A stretch of 64,000 nucleotides of DNA from Chitinophaga ginsengisoli (GTDB lineage Bacteria; Bacteroidota; Bacteroidia; Chitinophagales; Chitinophagaceae): contig NZ_PYGK01000001.1 in the NCBI RefSeq assembly GCF_003014595.1, positions 372,001 through 436,000 on the forward strand, in the 5' to 3' direction. Shown here piece after piece: positions 52,462 to 61,617 of the stretch. The translations under genes and the position numbers were made by a program. The notes under the pieces are model-generated. The model had not been told where the DNA came from, searched no databases, and saw nothing but the letters and a program-made list of their open reading frames with translations. Position 1 is the first letter of the stretch. Each line of letters opens with the position of its first letter.

Positions 52462-54201
52462 TTAGATGTTTTGTTTTTTCAGTTCGCCCATGATGTATTC
52501 GGATGCACGCATGGATAAAGCGAGGATTGTCCAGGTAGGATTCTTGTCAGCCTGCGATACAAACGGACCGCCATCCACGATGAACAGGTTCTTCACATCA
52601 TGTGCCTGATTGTATTTATTCAGTACAGAACGTTTTGGATCATCGCCCATACGGGTAGTGCCCACTTCGTGGATGATCCTGCCGGGTGTTTCCAGGCCGT
52701 ACATGGTTTCAGGACCAGGCTTGGTGCCAAGTGCAACACCGCCCATTTCATGTATGAGCTGTTCGAAAGTATCCTGCATGTGTTTGGCCTGTTTGATCTC
52801 ATGCTCACTCCAGGTATAGTTGAAGCGCAACACAGGAATACCCCATTTGTCCACTACCTTCGGATCTATTTCGCAGTAGTTGTCTTCACGTGCAATACAT
52901 TCTCCTCTGCCGGCAAAACCAATAGTCGCGCCATAGAAGCGACGGTAGTCATCTTTCAGTGATGCACCATAGCCCCCTGCGGGTTTCAGTTTGCCATCAG
53001 CACCAGGGTATTTACCATTAAAGCGTTCAACACCGGAGAAGCCGCCATAAGAAGGCATACGCATACCACCACCGAATTCTATATGGTACCCGCGGGCGAA
53101 GTCAAGTTTCTTATTGTCCTCCCACCATGGAATGTACACGTGCATACCACCCACGCCATCTTCATTATAGCGTTTGTGGTCCATCAGTTTAGGCATGAAT
53201 GCCGCACGGGATGATCCGGTAGAGTCATGCAGGTATTTACCGACTACACCACTTGAATTGGCCAGTCCGTTAGGATGTTGTGCTGATTTTGAGTTCAGCA
53301 GCAGGCGGGCAGATTCACAGGCGCTGGCAGCCAGTATCACTACTTTTGCCTTTACTGTATATTCCTGAAGATCAGTTTTATCCACAAAGGAAATACCGGT
53401 GGCCTTACCTTCTTTATCCGTCAATACCTCACGGGCCATCGCATTGTCATACAGGTCTACATGCCCGCTTTTCATAGCAGGTTTTACCAGTACGGAAGAA
53501 GAGGAGAAGTCAGCATATACCTGGCAGCCACGGTTACACTGTCCGCAGAAGAAACAGGCGCCACGCTCTTTATTCACCGGACGTGTCAGCATGGACATAC
53601 GCGCAGTGATCACCGGAATGTTTAGTTTCACACCCGCCTTTTGCAGCATCAGTTCATGCAGCCTTGGTTTCGGGGGCGGCAGGAAGTGGCCGTCCGGTTC
53701 ATTGGGCATCCCTTCTTTGGTGCCAAATACACCGATCATTTTATCAACACGGTCGTAATAGGGCGCCACATCTTCATAGCTGAGCGGCCAGTCATCTCCA
53801 TGACCATCATAACTTTTATGTTTGAAGTCCCGCGGACCAAAACGCAGAAAGATACGTCCCCAGTGATTGGTACGTCCACCCACCATACGGGAACGGAACC
53901 AGTCGAATTTGGTGCCGCCGCTGGTGGTATAAGGTTCCCCCTCTATTTCCCAGCCGCCATAAGCCGCGTCGAAATCACCAAAGGGACGGGTAGTAGAGGC
54001 GCCTCTGCGTGGTGATGCATCGGGCCATTTTAATTGTGTGATCTGTTGTGGGTCTGCCGGATCATATTTGGGCCCTGCTTCCAAAAGGGCTATTTTAAGA
54101 CCGGCCTCAGAGAGTATTTTAGCAGCCATACCGCCACCTGCGCCTGAGCCAACAATGCAAATGTCATAAACAGGTCCTTTCTGTTTGATCTGAAAAGCCA
54201 T
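52462..54201 (-). CDS. GMC-family oxidoreductase (gluconate/sugar dehydrogenase large subunit)
   Basis: This 579-residue FAD enzyme has GSGAGGGMAAKILSEAG (FAD-binding), GGRTNHWGR, a cysteine cluster CFFCGQCNRGC near residue 220 that could hold an Fe-S cluster, and a C-terminal GTTRMGDDP plus NPTWTILALSMRASEYI. It resembles the large subunit of gluconate/2-keto-gluconate or glucoside dehydrogenases. The lack of its own signal suggests export with its Tat-signal partner encoded just downstream. The cytochrome c subunit is not seen here. It is divergent from the gluconokinase gene. Confidence 0.88.
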   Translation of the reverse strand: MAFQIKQKGPVYDICIVGSGAGGGMAAKILSEAGLKIALLEAGPKYDPADPQQITQLKWPDASPRRGASTTRPFGDFDAAYGGWEIEGEPYTTSGGTKFDWFRSRMVGGRTNHWGRIFLRFGPRDFKHKSYDGHGDDWPLSYEDVAPYYDRVDKMIGVFGTKEGMPNEPDGHFLPPPKPRLHELMLQKAGVKLNIPVITARMSMLTRPVNKERGACFFCGQCNRGCQVYADFSSSSVLVKPAMKSGHVDLYDNAMAREVLTDKEGKATGISFVDKTDLQEYTVKAKVVILAASACESARLLLNSKSAQHPNGLANSSGVVGKYLHDSTGSSRAAFMPKLMDHKRYNEDGVGGMHVYIPWWEDNKKLDFARGYHIEFGGGMRMPSYGGFSGVERFNGKYPGADGKLKPAGGYGASLKDDYRRFYGATIGFAGRGECIAREDNYCEIDPKVVDKWGIPVLRFNYTWSEHEIKQAKHMQDTFEQLIHEMGGVALGTKPGPETMYGLETPGRIIHEVGTTRMGDDPKRSVLNKYNQAHDVKNLFIVDGGPFVSQADKNPTWTILALSMRASEYIMGELKKQNI

Positions 54202-54303
54202 ATCGTGGATAATTTATTTGAGCTAAAGTGATTTTAAATCTATAAATTATTTTCTAAGGTTACTAGGAAAAAAGTATAAAAGGAAATTTACAAAAACATA
54301 GTG

Positions 54304-55800
54304 ATGGAATATATAATAGGAGTGGATCTTGGAACAAGCAGCGCTAAGGTGCTGGCAATACGGCAGGACGGGAAAGTAATGGCCCATTCTCAGCAGGAAT
54401 ACCCTATTCGCAACCCCGAACCCGGGCATAGTGAGCAGGAGCCTGACGTGATACTGGACGCAGTAAGAAATGGCATCAGAAGTGTAGCCACGATCATGAA
54501 AGATCCACCTGCGGCAGTATCATTCAGTACAGCTATGCATAGTGTGATGGCGGTGGATAAGGACGGTAAAGCCCTGACCCCATTGATCATATGGGCAGAT
54601 AACCGGAGCCAGGGTATAGCAGACCGCATACGCAAGACGCCTTTAGCAGCTACGCTGCAACAGCAAACGGGTACTCCTGTACACGCCATGTCTCCCTTGT
54701 GTAAGATCATCTGGTGGAAAGAACAGGCGCCGGATATTTTCAAGTCTGCTGCTAGTTTCATCGGGATCAAGGAGTATATATTTTATCATTTCTTTGGCCG
54801 GTATATTACAGATCATTCTACCGCTTCTGCTACCGGCTTGTTTAATATTCATGAGCTGACATGGAACAAGACCTCTCTGGAAGCGGCGGGTATTACGGCG
54901 GCACAACTACCAGAGGCGGTAAGTAGTGACAGTATCATAGAGGGATTACTGGAAAATGTGGCCCGCGACTTGGGACTACCTGCCAATACCCGTTTTATCG
55001 CCGGCGCCAGTGATGGCTGCCTGGCACAATTGGGCAGTAATGCACTGGATAAAGGACATGCTACACTGACTATCGGCACCAGCGGGGCTGTGCGTATGGC
55101 TATTGAAGAACCGGTGACGGATGCGCAAGGAAGATTATTCACTTACGTACTGACACCGGGGCACTTTGTAACCGGCGGCGCCATCAATAACGGGGGAGTG
55201 GTATTGCAATGGTATCTGGATTCATTCCTGCAAACAGTGTCTGACAAGCCACTACAGGTAGATGCCGGTTTGCAACAGGCCCTGAACACGCCTCCGGGAG
55301 CGGAGGGATTGTTATGCCTGCCATACCTGCATGGTGAACGTGCACCCATGTGGGATGGACATGCGAAAGGTGCTTTTATTGGTGTACAACCACAACATAC
55401 AACCTGGCACTTTCTGCGGGCCTTATTGGAGGGGATGGCCTTCGGATTGCTCAGCATCACAGAAGCCCTGGAAGAAACTGCCGGAAAAGTAGAGAAGATA
55501 TCCGTTAGCGGGGGCTTTACACACTCGCCGGAATGGGTACAACTCATGGCAGATGTATTTCAGCGCCCGATGTACCTGCGTCATGAAAGCGATGCTTCTG
55601 CTATGGGGGCCGTACTACTGGGATTCCAGGCATTAAGGCTCCCTACCAGTTTTACCGCCGTAGAAGAAAAAGTATTCTCTCCGGCAGCAGCACATGCGGA
55701 AGTATATAAAAAGGCTTATGCCGTGCATGGAAAATTATATGCCGCACTGAAAGACATATTCCCGGTTATCCAAACATCTTTGCCAGGTCGGTCAGCTTAA
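54304..55800 (+). CDS. FGGY-family carbohydrate kinase, gluconokinase type
   Basis: This 498-residue protein starts with the FGGY ATP fold (YIIGVDLGTSSAKVLAI). It contains IIWADNRSQ, ITDHSTASATGLFNIHELTWN, GASDGCLAQLGSNA, TIGTSGAVR and a C-terminal SVSGGFTHSPEWVQLMADVF. The layout is closest to gluconokinases of the FGGY family. I start it at ATG 54304, one codon after a GTG. It is divergent from the gluconate-dehydrogenase-like genes, suggesting linked sugar-acid metabolism. Its 3' end overlaps mutL by 35 bases, convergent. Confidence 0.87.
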   Translation: MEYIIGVDLGTSSAKVLAIRQDGKVMAHSQQEYPIRNPEPGHSEQEPDVILDAVRNGIRSVATIMKDPPAAVSFSTAMHSVMAVDKDGKALTPLIIWADNRSQGIADRIRKTPLAATLQQQTGTPVHAMSPLCKIIWWKEQAPDIFKSAASFIGIKEYIFYHFFGRYITDHSTASATGLFNIHELTWNKTSLEAAGITAAQLPEAVSSDSIIEGLLENVARDLGLPANTRFIAGASDGCLAQLGSNALDKGHATLTIGTSGAVRMAIEEPVTDAQGRLFTYVLTPGHFVTGGAINNGGVVLQWYLDSFLQTVSDKPLQVDAGLQQALNTPPGAEGLLCLPYLHGERAPMWDGHAKGAFIGVQPQHTTWHFLRALLEGMAFGLLSITEALEETAGKVEKISVSGGFTHSPEWVQLMADVFQRPMYLRHESDASAMGAVLLGFQALRLPTSFTAVEEKVFSPAAAHAEVYKKAYAVHGKLYAALKDIFPVIQTSLPGRSA

Positions 55801-57655
55801 AGGAAATATACGTGTACTTGCCGCCTGGCGCCGCATTTGGCATGGAACAGGCAAACAGTTCATCAATGATATTCTGCATTTCGCGGGTAGACAATGACTT
55901 ACCGGACGGAATGGAATTATTGCGGGCCATGGAACGTATCAGCTGTTCCCTGCGGGGAACCTTGAGTTCCATACTGAAGTTCTTGAACTGTTCCAGTAAT
56001 CCTTCTATGCTGGCCTGTTCGTTACCACTCTGGATATCTGCCGGTGTACCTCTTACAACAAATGTATTATTGCCGAAGGGCTCCAGATCATATCCCAGTA
56101 CCTGCAGGTCGGGCAGCATTTCCGAGAGGAGGGCAGCGTCTGCAGGTGGTAAGGGCAATGTTTGCGGGAACAGGCTTTGCTGTGTGGCCATAGGGCTTTC
56201 CTGTACGGCACGCTGGTAGCGTTCATACAGAATGCGCTCATGTGCTGCCTGCTGATCTATCAGAATAAAACCTGACTTGATCTGTGAAAGGATATATTGC
56301 TGATGTACCTGTACGGGTACCTTCTGATCAATGGTGGTATCCTGCCAGCGCTCATCTATCATGGATGCGGCTGATGGACGGTTCTCCACAGGAGCGGAGG
56401 TCGTAAAGCGCGCTTCTTCCTGTATTCTGCCGATGGTATCATTGGCAGGAGCAGCTATTGGATTACCGATATCATACAGGTCTTTCCAGTGCTTCAGGTT
56501 ACTGCTGCTGGTAGTATCGATCGTATGCGCCTGGTTGGCCTGTGTAAAGCTCTTGTATAGAGAAGTATTGACAGACTTAGCCTGTTGCTGTTCTGTAAAA
56601 GGTTTGCTCACCGCATCCAGTTGCTGAATGCCGGGGTCCAGTTCAAAGTCGAGCGTTGGCGTAATGTTGAATTGTGCCAGCGCATGTTTCACAGCGGATT
56701 GAATGAATGCATACATCACCTTCTCATCGTCAAACTTGATCTCCTGTTTGGTAGGGTGTACGTTGATATCCACATGACCCGGATCCAGGTCAATGAACAA
56801 TACATATAGCGGATAACTATCCGTGGGGATCATTTCCGCAAAAGCATTCATGATGGCATGATGCAGGTACGGGCTTTTGATAAAGCGGTTATTCACAAAG
56901 AAGAACTGATCTCCACGTGTCTTTTTAGCTGTTTCTGGTTTACCCACAAATCCATACACATCCATATAATCTGTCGTTTCCTTGACAGACACCAGCCGGG
57001 CATTATAATGCTGGCCGAGTATAGCGATGACGCGTTGTTTCAGTGAGCCTTTTTCCAGGTAAAACAGCTGTTGTGTATTGCTGGTGAGGGTGAACTGGAT
57101 CTGAGGAAAAGCCATGGCTACGCGGATGAATTCATCCACGATATGTCTCATTTCAGCTGCATTGCTTTTCAGGAAGTTACGGCGGGCCGGTACGTTGAAG
57201 AACAGGTTCTTCATGGCAATACTGGTGCCTTCTGCTGTCTGGCAGATCTCTTGTTTCCTTACCGCACTGTTGTCGATTTCTATGTAGGTGCCAATGTCTG
57301 CACCGCGCAGGCGGGTTTTCAGTTCAACCTGTGAAACGGCAGCAATAGAGGCCAGTGCTTCACCACGGAAACCCATAGTACGGATGGAGAAAAGGTCGTC
57401 TATGGTCTGTATTTTGGAAGTAGCATGTCTTTCAAAGCACATGCGCGCATCCGTTTCACTCATTCCTTTCCCGTTATCGATCACCTGTACCAGTTCTTTA
57501 CCGGCATCCCGGATAATGAGCTGTATTTCTGTTGCACCTGCATCCACAGCATTTTCCAGCAGCTCTTTTACTGCTGAAGCAGGCCTTTGTATCACTTCCC
57601 CTGCTGCTATCTGATTGGCTATGTTGTCTGGTAAAAGATTGATGATATCCGTCAC
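55766..57655 (-). CDS. mutL: DNA mismatch repair protein MutL
   Basis: This 629-residue protein has the GHKL ATPase N-terminus (IINLLPDNIANQIAAGEV, ENAVDAGAT, DNGKGM, ATSKI, GFRGEALASIAAV). A linker of about 110 residues and the MutL C-terminal dimerisation domain follow (QSGF near ILSQIKSGFILIDQQAAHERILYE). The start is GTG 57655, which gives the conserved TDIINLL beginning. The C-terminal ACSMPNAAPGGKYTYI region resembles the metal-binding part of endonuclease MutL, where proteins usually have CPHGRP, so activity is uncertain. The 3' end overlaps the kinase gene by 35 bases. Confidence 0.93.
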   Translation of the reverse strand: MTDIINLLPDNIANQIAAGEVIQRPASAVKELLENAVDAGATEIQLIIRDAGKELVQVIDNGKGMSETDARMCFERHATSKIQTIDDLFSIRTMGFRGEALASIAAVSQVELKTRLRGADIGTYIEIDNSAVRKQEICQTAEGTSIAMKNLFFNVPARRNFLKSNAAEMRHIVDEFIRVAMAFPQIQFTLTSNTQQLFYLEKGSLKQRVIAILGQHYNARLVSVKETTDYMDVYGFVGKPETAKKTRGDQFFFVNNRFIKSPYLHHAIMNAFAEMIPTDSYPLYVLFIDLDPGHVDINVHPTKQEIKFDDEKVMYAFIQSAVKHALAQFNITPTLDFELDPGIQQLDAVSKPFTEQQQAKSVNTSLYKSFTQANQAHTIDTTSSSNLKHWKDLYDIGNPIAAPANDTIGRIQEEARFTTSAPVENRPSAASMIDERWQDTTIDQKVPVQVHQQYILSQIKSGFILIDQQAAHERILYERYQRAVQESPMATQQSLFPQTLPLPPADAALLSEMLPDLQVLGYDLEPFGNNTFVVRGTPADIQSGNEQASIEGLLEQFKNFSMELKVPRREQLIRSMARNNSIPSGKSLSTREMQNIIDELFACSMPNAAPGGKYTYISFKLTDLAKMFG

Positions 57656-57914
57656 TTATTATGTGCCTTTTGCTGTAAAGTTAGGAAAGTTTAATGTTTG
57701 ATACCGAAGATGGGGGTAAAGTGGGGGTAAAGAAGTATGGCAGGCAAACAGGATATAAGGAACAGTTGCTATAGAATTGTTAAATGAATGATTGTACCCG
57801 CCTGCATCTGAACCGGAGCAGCCCGCAATTCGTACCTTTATTTGTAGTGTGGGAATATAACTTATTCACACGATTGTCTTGTTAATAAGACGTTAATCAT
57901 AAATTATTTCAGCT

Positions 57915-58469
57915 ATGAACTGGAGGAATCTGATAATTTTGAGCCTTTCCATCTTAGTTAGCAACTGCACCTACTCTCAACAGGAGCCAAAAAATAAGCA
58001 CATGGAAGACCAGAAAAAGAGTGATGTATACTCAAAAACGGACACCAGCAAAGTGAATCTCACCAACGATGAATGGAAAGAACGCTTATCGCCGGAAGTA
58101 TACAATATAGCCCGGGAAAAGGGAACCGAATACGCATTTACGGGAAAATACTGGAACAGTAAAGATGCGGGCACCTATTATTGCGCCGCCTGCGGTAACC
58201 CGCTGTTTGTATCAAACGCAAAGTTCGAAAGCAGCTGCGGCTGGCCCAGCTTCTTCGAGCCTGTTACTAAAGGAAGTGTGATCTATGCACCCGACAATAC
58301 ACATGGAATGCACCGTACCGAAGTGATGTGCGGCCGTTGTAAGGCACACCTCGGACACGTATTTGACGATGGCCCTCCGCCTACCGGGTTACGTTATTGT
58401 ATCAATTCCGTGATACTTGACTTTGAGCAGGCGAAAGAAGCCGATAAAAACTTCAAGGGAAAACATTAA
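57915..58469 (+). CDS. msrB: exported methionine-R-sulfoxide reductase MsrB
   Basis: The product has 184 residues. An N-terminal hydrophobic signal ends near a cysteine (SILVSNC, not a perfect lipobox because Asn precedes Cys), followed by a charged linker and the MsrB domain (about 45-175). Zinc-binding cysteines are in YYCAACG and CGRCKAHLGHVF, and the catalytic cysteine is in LRYCINSVILDF. It repairs methionine-R-sulfoxide in exported proteins. It is a single gene, with an inverted repeat downstream. Confidence 0.92.
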   Translation: MNWRNLIILSLSILVSNCTYSQQEPKNKHMEDQKKSDVYSKTDTSKVNLTNDEWKERLSPEVYNIAREKGTEYAFTGKYWNSKDAGTYYCAACGNPLFVSNAKFESSCGWPSFFEPVTKGSVIYAPDNTHGMHRTEVMCGRCKAHLGHVFDDGPPPTGLRYCINSVILDFEQAKEADKNFKGKH

Positions 58470-58475
58470 TGAGTA

Positions 58476-58527
58476 AATGCCTGATTGCGAATATGCCTGT
58501 AAAAAAGCAGTAACGTAATCAGGCATT
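58476..58527. terminator. inverted repeat between convergent msrB and YciI-like genes
   Basis: Eleven-base arms AATGCCTGATT (58476-58486) and AATCAGGCATT (58517-58527) pair perfectly across 30 bases. No T-run follows on either strand, so termination strength is doubtful. Confidence 0.45.
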
Positions 58528-58531
58528 CCTG

Positions 58532-58819
58532 CTAGGAAAGATAAGACTGTAACTCGGTAACGTAAGATGTTGGCTCGAACTCGATAATCTCATAAAGCGC
58601 CAGCTGGTGTTTGTCTAGTGGATCTTCGCTGATGATTGCTTCCACTTCTCTGCGACTTGAAGCTTTACAAATGATCAACCCTCCGGATTTTGGCTTACGG
58701 CGTCCCGCCAGAATAAATTGCCCGCTCTTATAGAACTTCTCAAGAAATGCTCTATGCTGCTCCATATAATGCTCTACGGCAGCTACCGGACGGATGTATT
58801 GTAAAAGAATTAAGTACAT
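58532..58819 (-). CDS. YciI-like protein
   Basis: This 95-residue soluble protein has the YCII fold: YLILLQYIRPVAAVEHYMEQHRAFL, FILAGRRKPKSGGLIIC and PLDKHQLALYEIIEFEP. The conserved His near residue 22 fits the family, whose members are thought to be small ligand-binding or catalytic proteins. Function is unknown. Confidence 0.85.
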   Translation of the reverse strand: MYLILLQYIRPVAAVEHYMEQHRAFLEKFYKSGQFILAGRRKPKSGGLIICKASSRREVEAIISEDPLDKHQLALYEIIEFEPTSYVTELQSYLS

Positions 58820-59082
58820 AACGGCGTTTCAATAATAGGATTTATAATCATGTTAGACCTCTTTACACAAAGGTATAAAACTATTGCAGCTTTTATTTTT
58901 ATAATAATAACGTAGAAATGAATGTTTTACCGCCGATATCGCTTATATGCCCGGCACAGACGTCCCAAACGCTAATATATAAATAAAATCATTAATTTAT
59001 AGTAGCCCTCTATAAGGTAGTAAACGAAAAAGAAAGTATTTTAGCGTCCTATTCACTCATTATTAATTTTGATCCCCTTATT

Positions 59083-60858
59083 ATGAGAAAAATGTTTTCA
59101 AAGGTATTACTAGCTATCTCGGCTATAGCTATCCTGCTTACCTCCTGTTCCAAGATGCCGGAGCAAAGCAAATATATTCCCAAAACAGCCAGCCTCGTAC
59201 TCAGCGTAAATAGCAAACAGATCAGCAAGAAGTTGATTACCAACGGTATTACAATGGACAAACTCTTTGCTGCAGTACAGGAAAAAGACAGCACCAGCGA
59301 TGTGCAGAAGTTCTGGAAAGACATCGAAAATTCCGGACTGGACCTGCAGTCAAACGCTTTCGTATCTGTCGTGTACAGCAAAAACCAGTCTTATGTCACC
59401 CTGACCAGCGGACTGAAAGATGCTGCTAAATTCGAGGAGTACCTGAAAAAGAATATCAGCAACTTCTCCCTGCAGTCAAAACCAGACTTCAAGTATGTTC
59501 TGGAAGATAAGCAGGGCGGCGTAATTGCCTGGAACAAAGGTACCGTTATCTATCTGAAAGGTATTGAAGGAGATGCTATGCAGAAAGCATTGCCGCCTAC
59601 CGGTCTTCCAACGCCCGACAGCAATCAGGGCGAAGAATCTTCAGACAGCAACAACGCCCAGCCGGCCAGCCTCGTAACAGCGGCTGATGATATGCAGACC
59701 TGGGTAACTGAAGTAGATCACCTGTTCCACCTGAAAAAGGATGAAACAGCTGGTTCTATTGAAGCGTTCAATGATCTGCTGAAGAACAACGCCGATCTGA
59801 GCGTATACATCAATCCGGAGCCTGTCTATAATGCACAGGCAGCGATGATGCCTGCTAACCTCAAAACATTACTCGCAGGTTGCTACTACACCGGCGCCGT
59901 TAACTTTGAAAAAGGTAAGGTGCTGGTAGATGGTATTTCCTACGTAGGTAAAGACCTCGCCAGCATCTATAAGAAATATGGTAATATGGAAGCCGACCTG
60001 GATATGCTGGAAAAATATCCTTCCCAGAATATCACTGGCTTTGTTGTATACGGTTTTGATTTCCGCATGATCGGTGATATCGTAAAAAGCACCGGTCTGG
60101 ATGGTATCGCTAATATGGGCCTGCAGAGCTCCGGCCTGACCCTGGACGATATCCTGAACGCCTTCAAAGGCCAGCTGGTATTTGTTGCTTCAGATTTCCA
60201 GGTAAAGAAAAAGCCAAGCCAGTACATCGAGGGCGATTCTACTACTGCTCCCGAATCCAAATGGGTATTTGCTATGAAAGTAGGAGATAAGGCTGCTTTT
60301 GACAAAGTAATGTCTTCTCCGATGCTGAAAGGCTTCTTTACCAAACAGGGCGACAAGTATGTAATGTCACAGAACATGCCTGGTATGCCAGCGATCTCTA
60401 TTACCGACAAACTGGTGACCAGTGCATCTGACGATGCATTACTCCAGGAATACCTGGCCGGTAAAGGAAAGGCGACTGGTCTGGACAACGATTTCGTGAG
60501 CAAGATCAAAGGCAAACCAATGGGTGCTTATGTGAACTTCGAAAAGATCGTGAACAACATTCCTGACGAAGAGATCCCTGCAGAAGGTAAACCACTGGCC
60601 GGAAAGTTCAAGAACCTGCTGAGAGATATGACCGCTATAAGTAACTCTTTCGACGGTAAAACCCAGCATTCTGAAATCGTGCTGAACTTCAAGAACGAAA
60701 CTGAGAACAGCCTGGTGCAACTGGTGAACCTGGGTACTGAGACTGCGAAGTTCCTGGAAGAGAAGAAAAAAGCGGATGCTGCTAAAGCCACTGCTGTTAT
60801 TGCGGCGGATTCTGCTGCTGCCGCTGCTGCTGAAGCAGAAGAAAAAGCAACACACTAA
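59083..60858 (+). CDS. DUF4836 family lipoprotein
   Basis: This 591-residue protein has a lipobox (LLTSCSK) and the DUF4836 body, with two related halves typical of this Bacteroidota family (PKTASLVLSVNSKQI, then MLEKYPSQNITGFVVYGFDF in the middle). It ends in an alanine/lysine/glutamate-rich low-complexity tail (AAAAAAEAEEKATH). It is likely an outer-membrane or periplasmic lipoprotein of unknown function. It is followed by a strong terminator, so it is separate from the ABC genes. Confidence 0.85.
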   Translation: MRKMFSKVLLAISAIAILLTSCSKMPEQSKYIPKTASLVLSVNSKQISKKLITNGITMDKLFAAVQEKDSTSDVQKFWKDIENSGLDLQSNAFVSVVYSKNQSYVTLTSGLKDAAKFEEYLKKNISNFSLQSKPDFKYVLEDKQGGVIAWNKGTVIYLKGIEGDAMQKALPPTGLPTPDSNQGEESSDSNNAQPASLVTAADDMQTWVTEVDHLFHLKKDETAGSIEAFNDLLKNNADLSVYINPEPVYNAQAAMMPANLKTLLAGCYYTGAVNFEKGKVLVDGISYVGKDLASIYKKYGNMEADLDMLEKYPSQNITGFVVYGFDFRMIGDIVKSTGLDGIANMGLQSSGLTLDDILNAFKGQLVFVASDFQVKKKPSQYIEGDSTTAPESKWVFAMKVGDKAAFDKVMSSPMLKGFFTKQGDKYVMSQNMPGMPAISITDKLVTSASDDALLQEYLAGKGKATGLDNDFVSKIKGKPMGAYVNFEKIVNNIPDEEIPAEGKPLAGKFKNLLRDMTAISNSFDGKTQHSEIVLNFKNETENSLVQLVNLGTETAKFLEEKKKADAAKATAVIAADSAAAAAAEAEEKATH

Positions 60859-60880
60859 TCGTAATAACGTATTGAGATAG

Positions 60881-60917
60881 AATGTCCATGGTGGTTACAA
60901 CTGCCATGGACATTTTT
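60881..60917 (+). terminator. terminator of the DUF4836 gene
   Basis: AATGTCCATGG (60881-60891) pairs with CCATGGACATT (60904-60914) across 12 bases, followed by a T-run. Confidence 0.9.
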
Positions 60918-60966
60918 CATTTGGAAAAAGCTCTATATTGGGTCATCATTAAGAACACCAGTTTAC

Positions 60967-61617
60967 ATGCAGATACAGTTAGATAACCTGGTGCCTGTTC
61001 CCCTGCGGGATAAGATCCTGCAACGGTCTTCAGAAATCTGGAACAGGCCCGTCACATTTACCCCCGGTAGCTTCACTAAAATAAAAGCCCCTTCCGGTAC
61101 CGGCAAGACAACCCTTGTTCACTACCTGTACCACATCAGAACTGACTATACTGGACAGGTGCTGGTGAACAGCAAGCCATGGGGTACTTATTCCAAAGAT
61201 GCTATTGCTGGTATGCGGCAGGAACAGGTCAGTGTGATCTTCCAGGACCTGCGCATCTTTGAACAGCTGACTGCCCTGGAGAATATCGAACTGAAAAGAG
61301 TGATGAACGCCCAGCCTTATTGTTCTGCAGAGAAGGTGAAGGAAATGGCCGCCCGCCTGAATGTTACCCACGTACTGAACCAGAGCGGGAGAACACTTTC
61401 CTACGGAGAACGTCAGCGTGTAGCGATTATCCGTGCACTGGTGCAGCCCTTCCAATGGCTGATCATGGATGAGCCATTCAGCCATCTGGATGAAGACAAT
61501 GCAAACCGTGCAGCACAGCTGATTGGGGAAGAATGTAAAGCCCGTAAGGCCGGATTTATTTTAACAGACCTGGACAACGATACCAGGTTCGCATATGACT
61601 CACACTATAACTTATGA
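60967..61617 (+). CDS. ABC transporter ATP-binding protein
   Basis: This 216-residue ATPase has Walker A PSGTGKTT (about 41-48), a Q-loop region, signature LSYGERQRVAIIRAL and Walker B WLIMDEPFSHLDE. It is small, like LolD/MacB-type ATPases. The next gene, a permease with an FtsX-like end, overlaps it by 4 bases (ATGA), so the pair should be a two-component exporter. The substrate is unknown. Confidence 0.92.
   Translation: MQIQLDNLVPVPLRDKILQRSSEIWNRPVTFTPGSFTKIKAPSGTGKTTLVHYLYHIRTDYTGQVLVNSKPWGTYSKDAIAGMRQEQVSVIFQDLRIFEQLTALENIELKRVMNAQPYCSAEKVKEMAARLNVTHVLNQSGRTLSYGERQRVAIIRALVQPFQWLIMDEPFSHLDEDNANRAAQLIGEECKARKAGFILTDLDNDTRFAYDSHYNL

Noticed and set aside
57711..57734. Two tandem copies of TGGGGGTAAAG upstream of mutL
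   Set aside because: Too short and only two copies; likely replication slippage.
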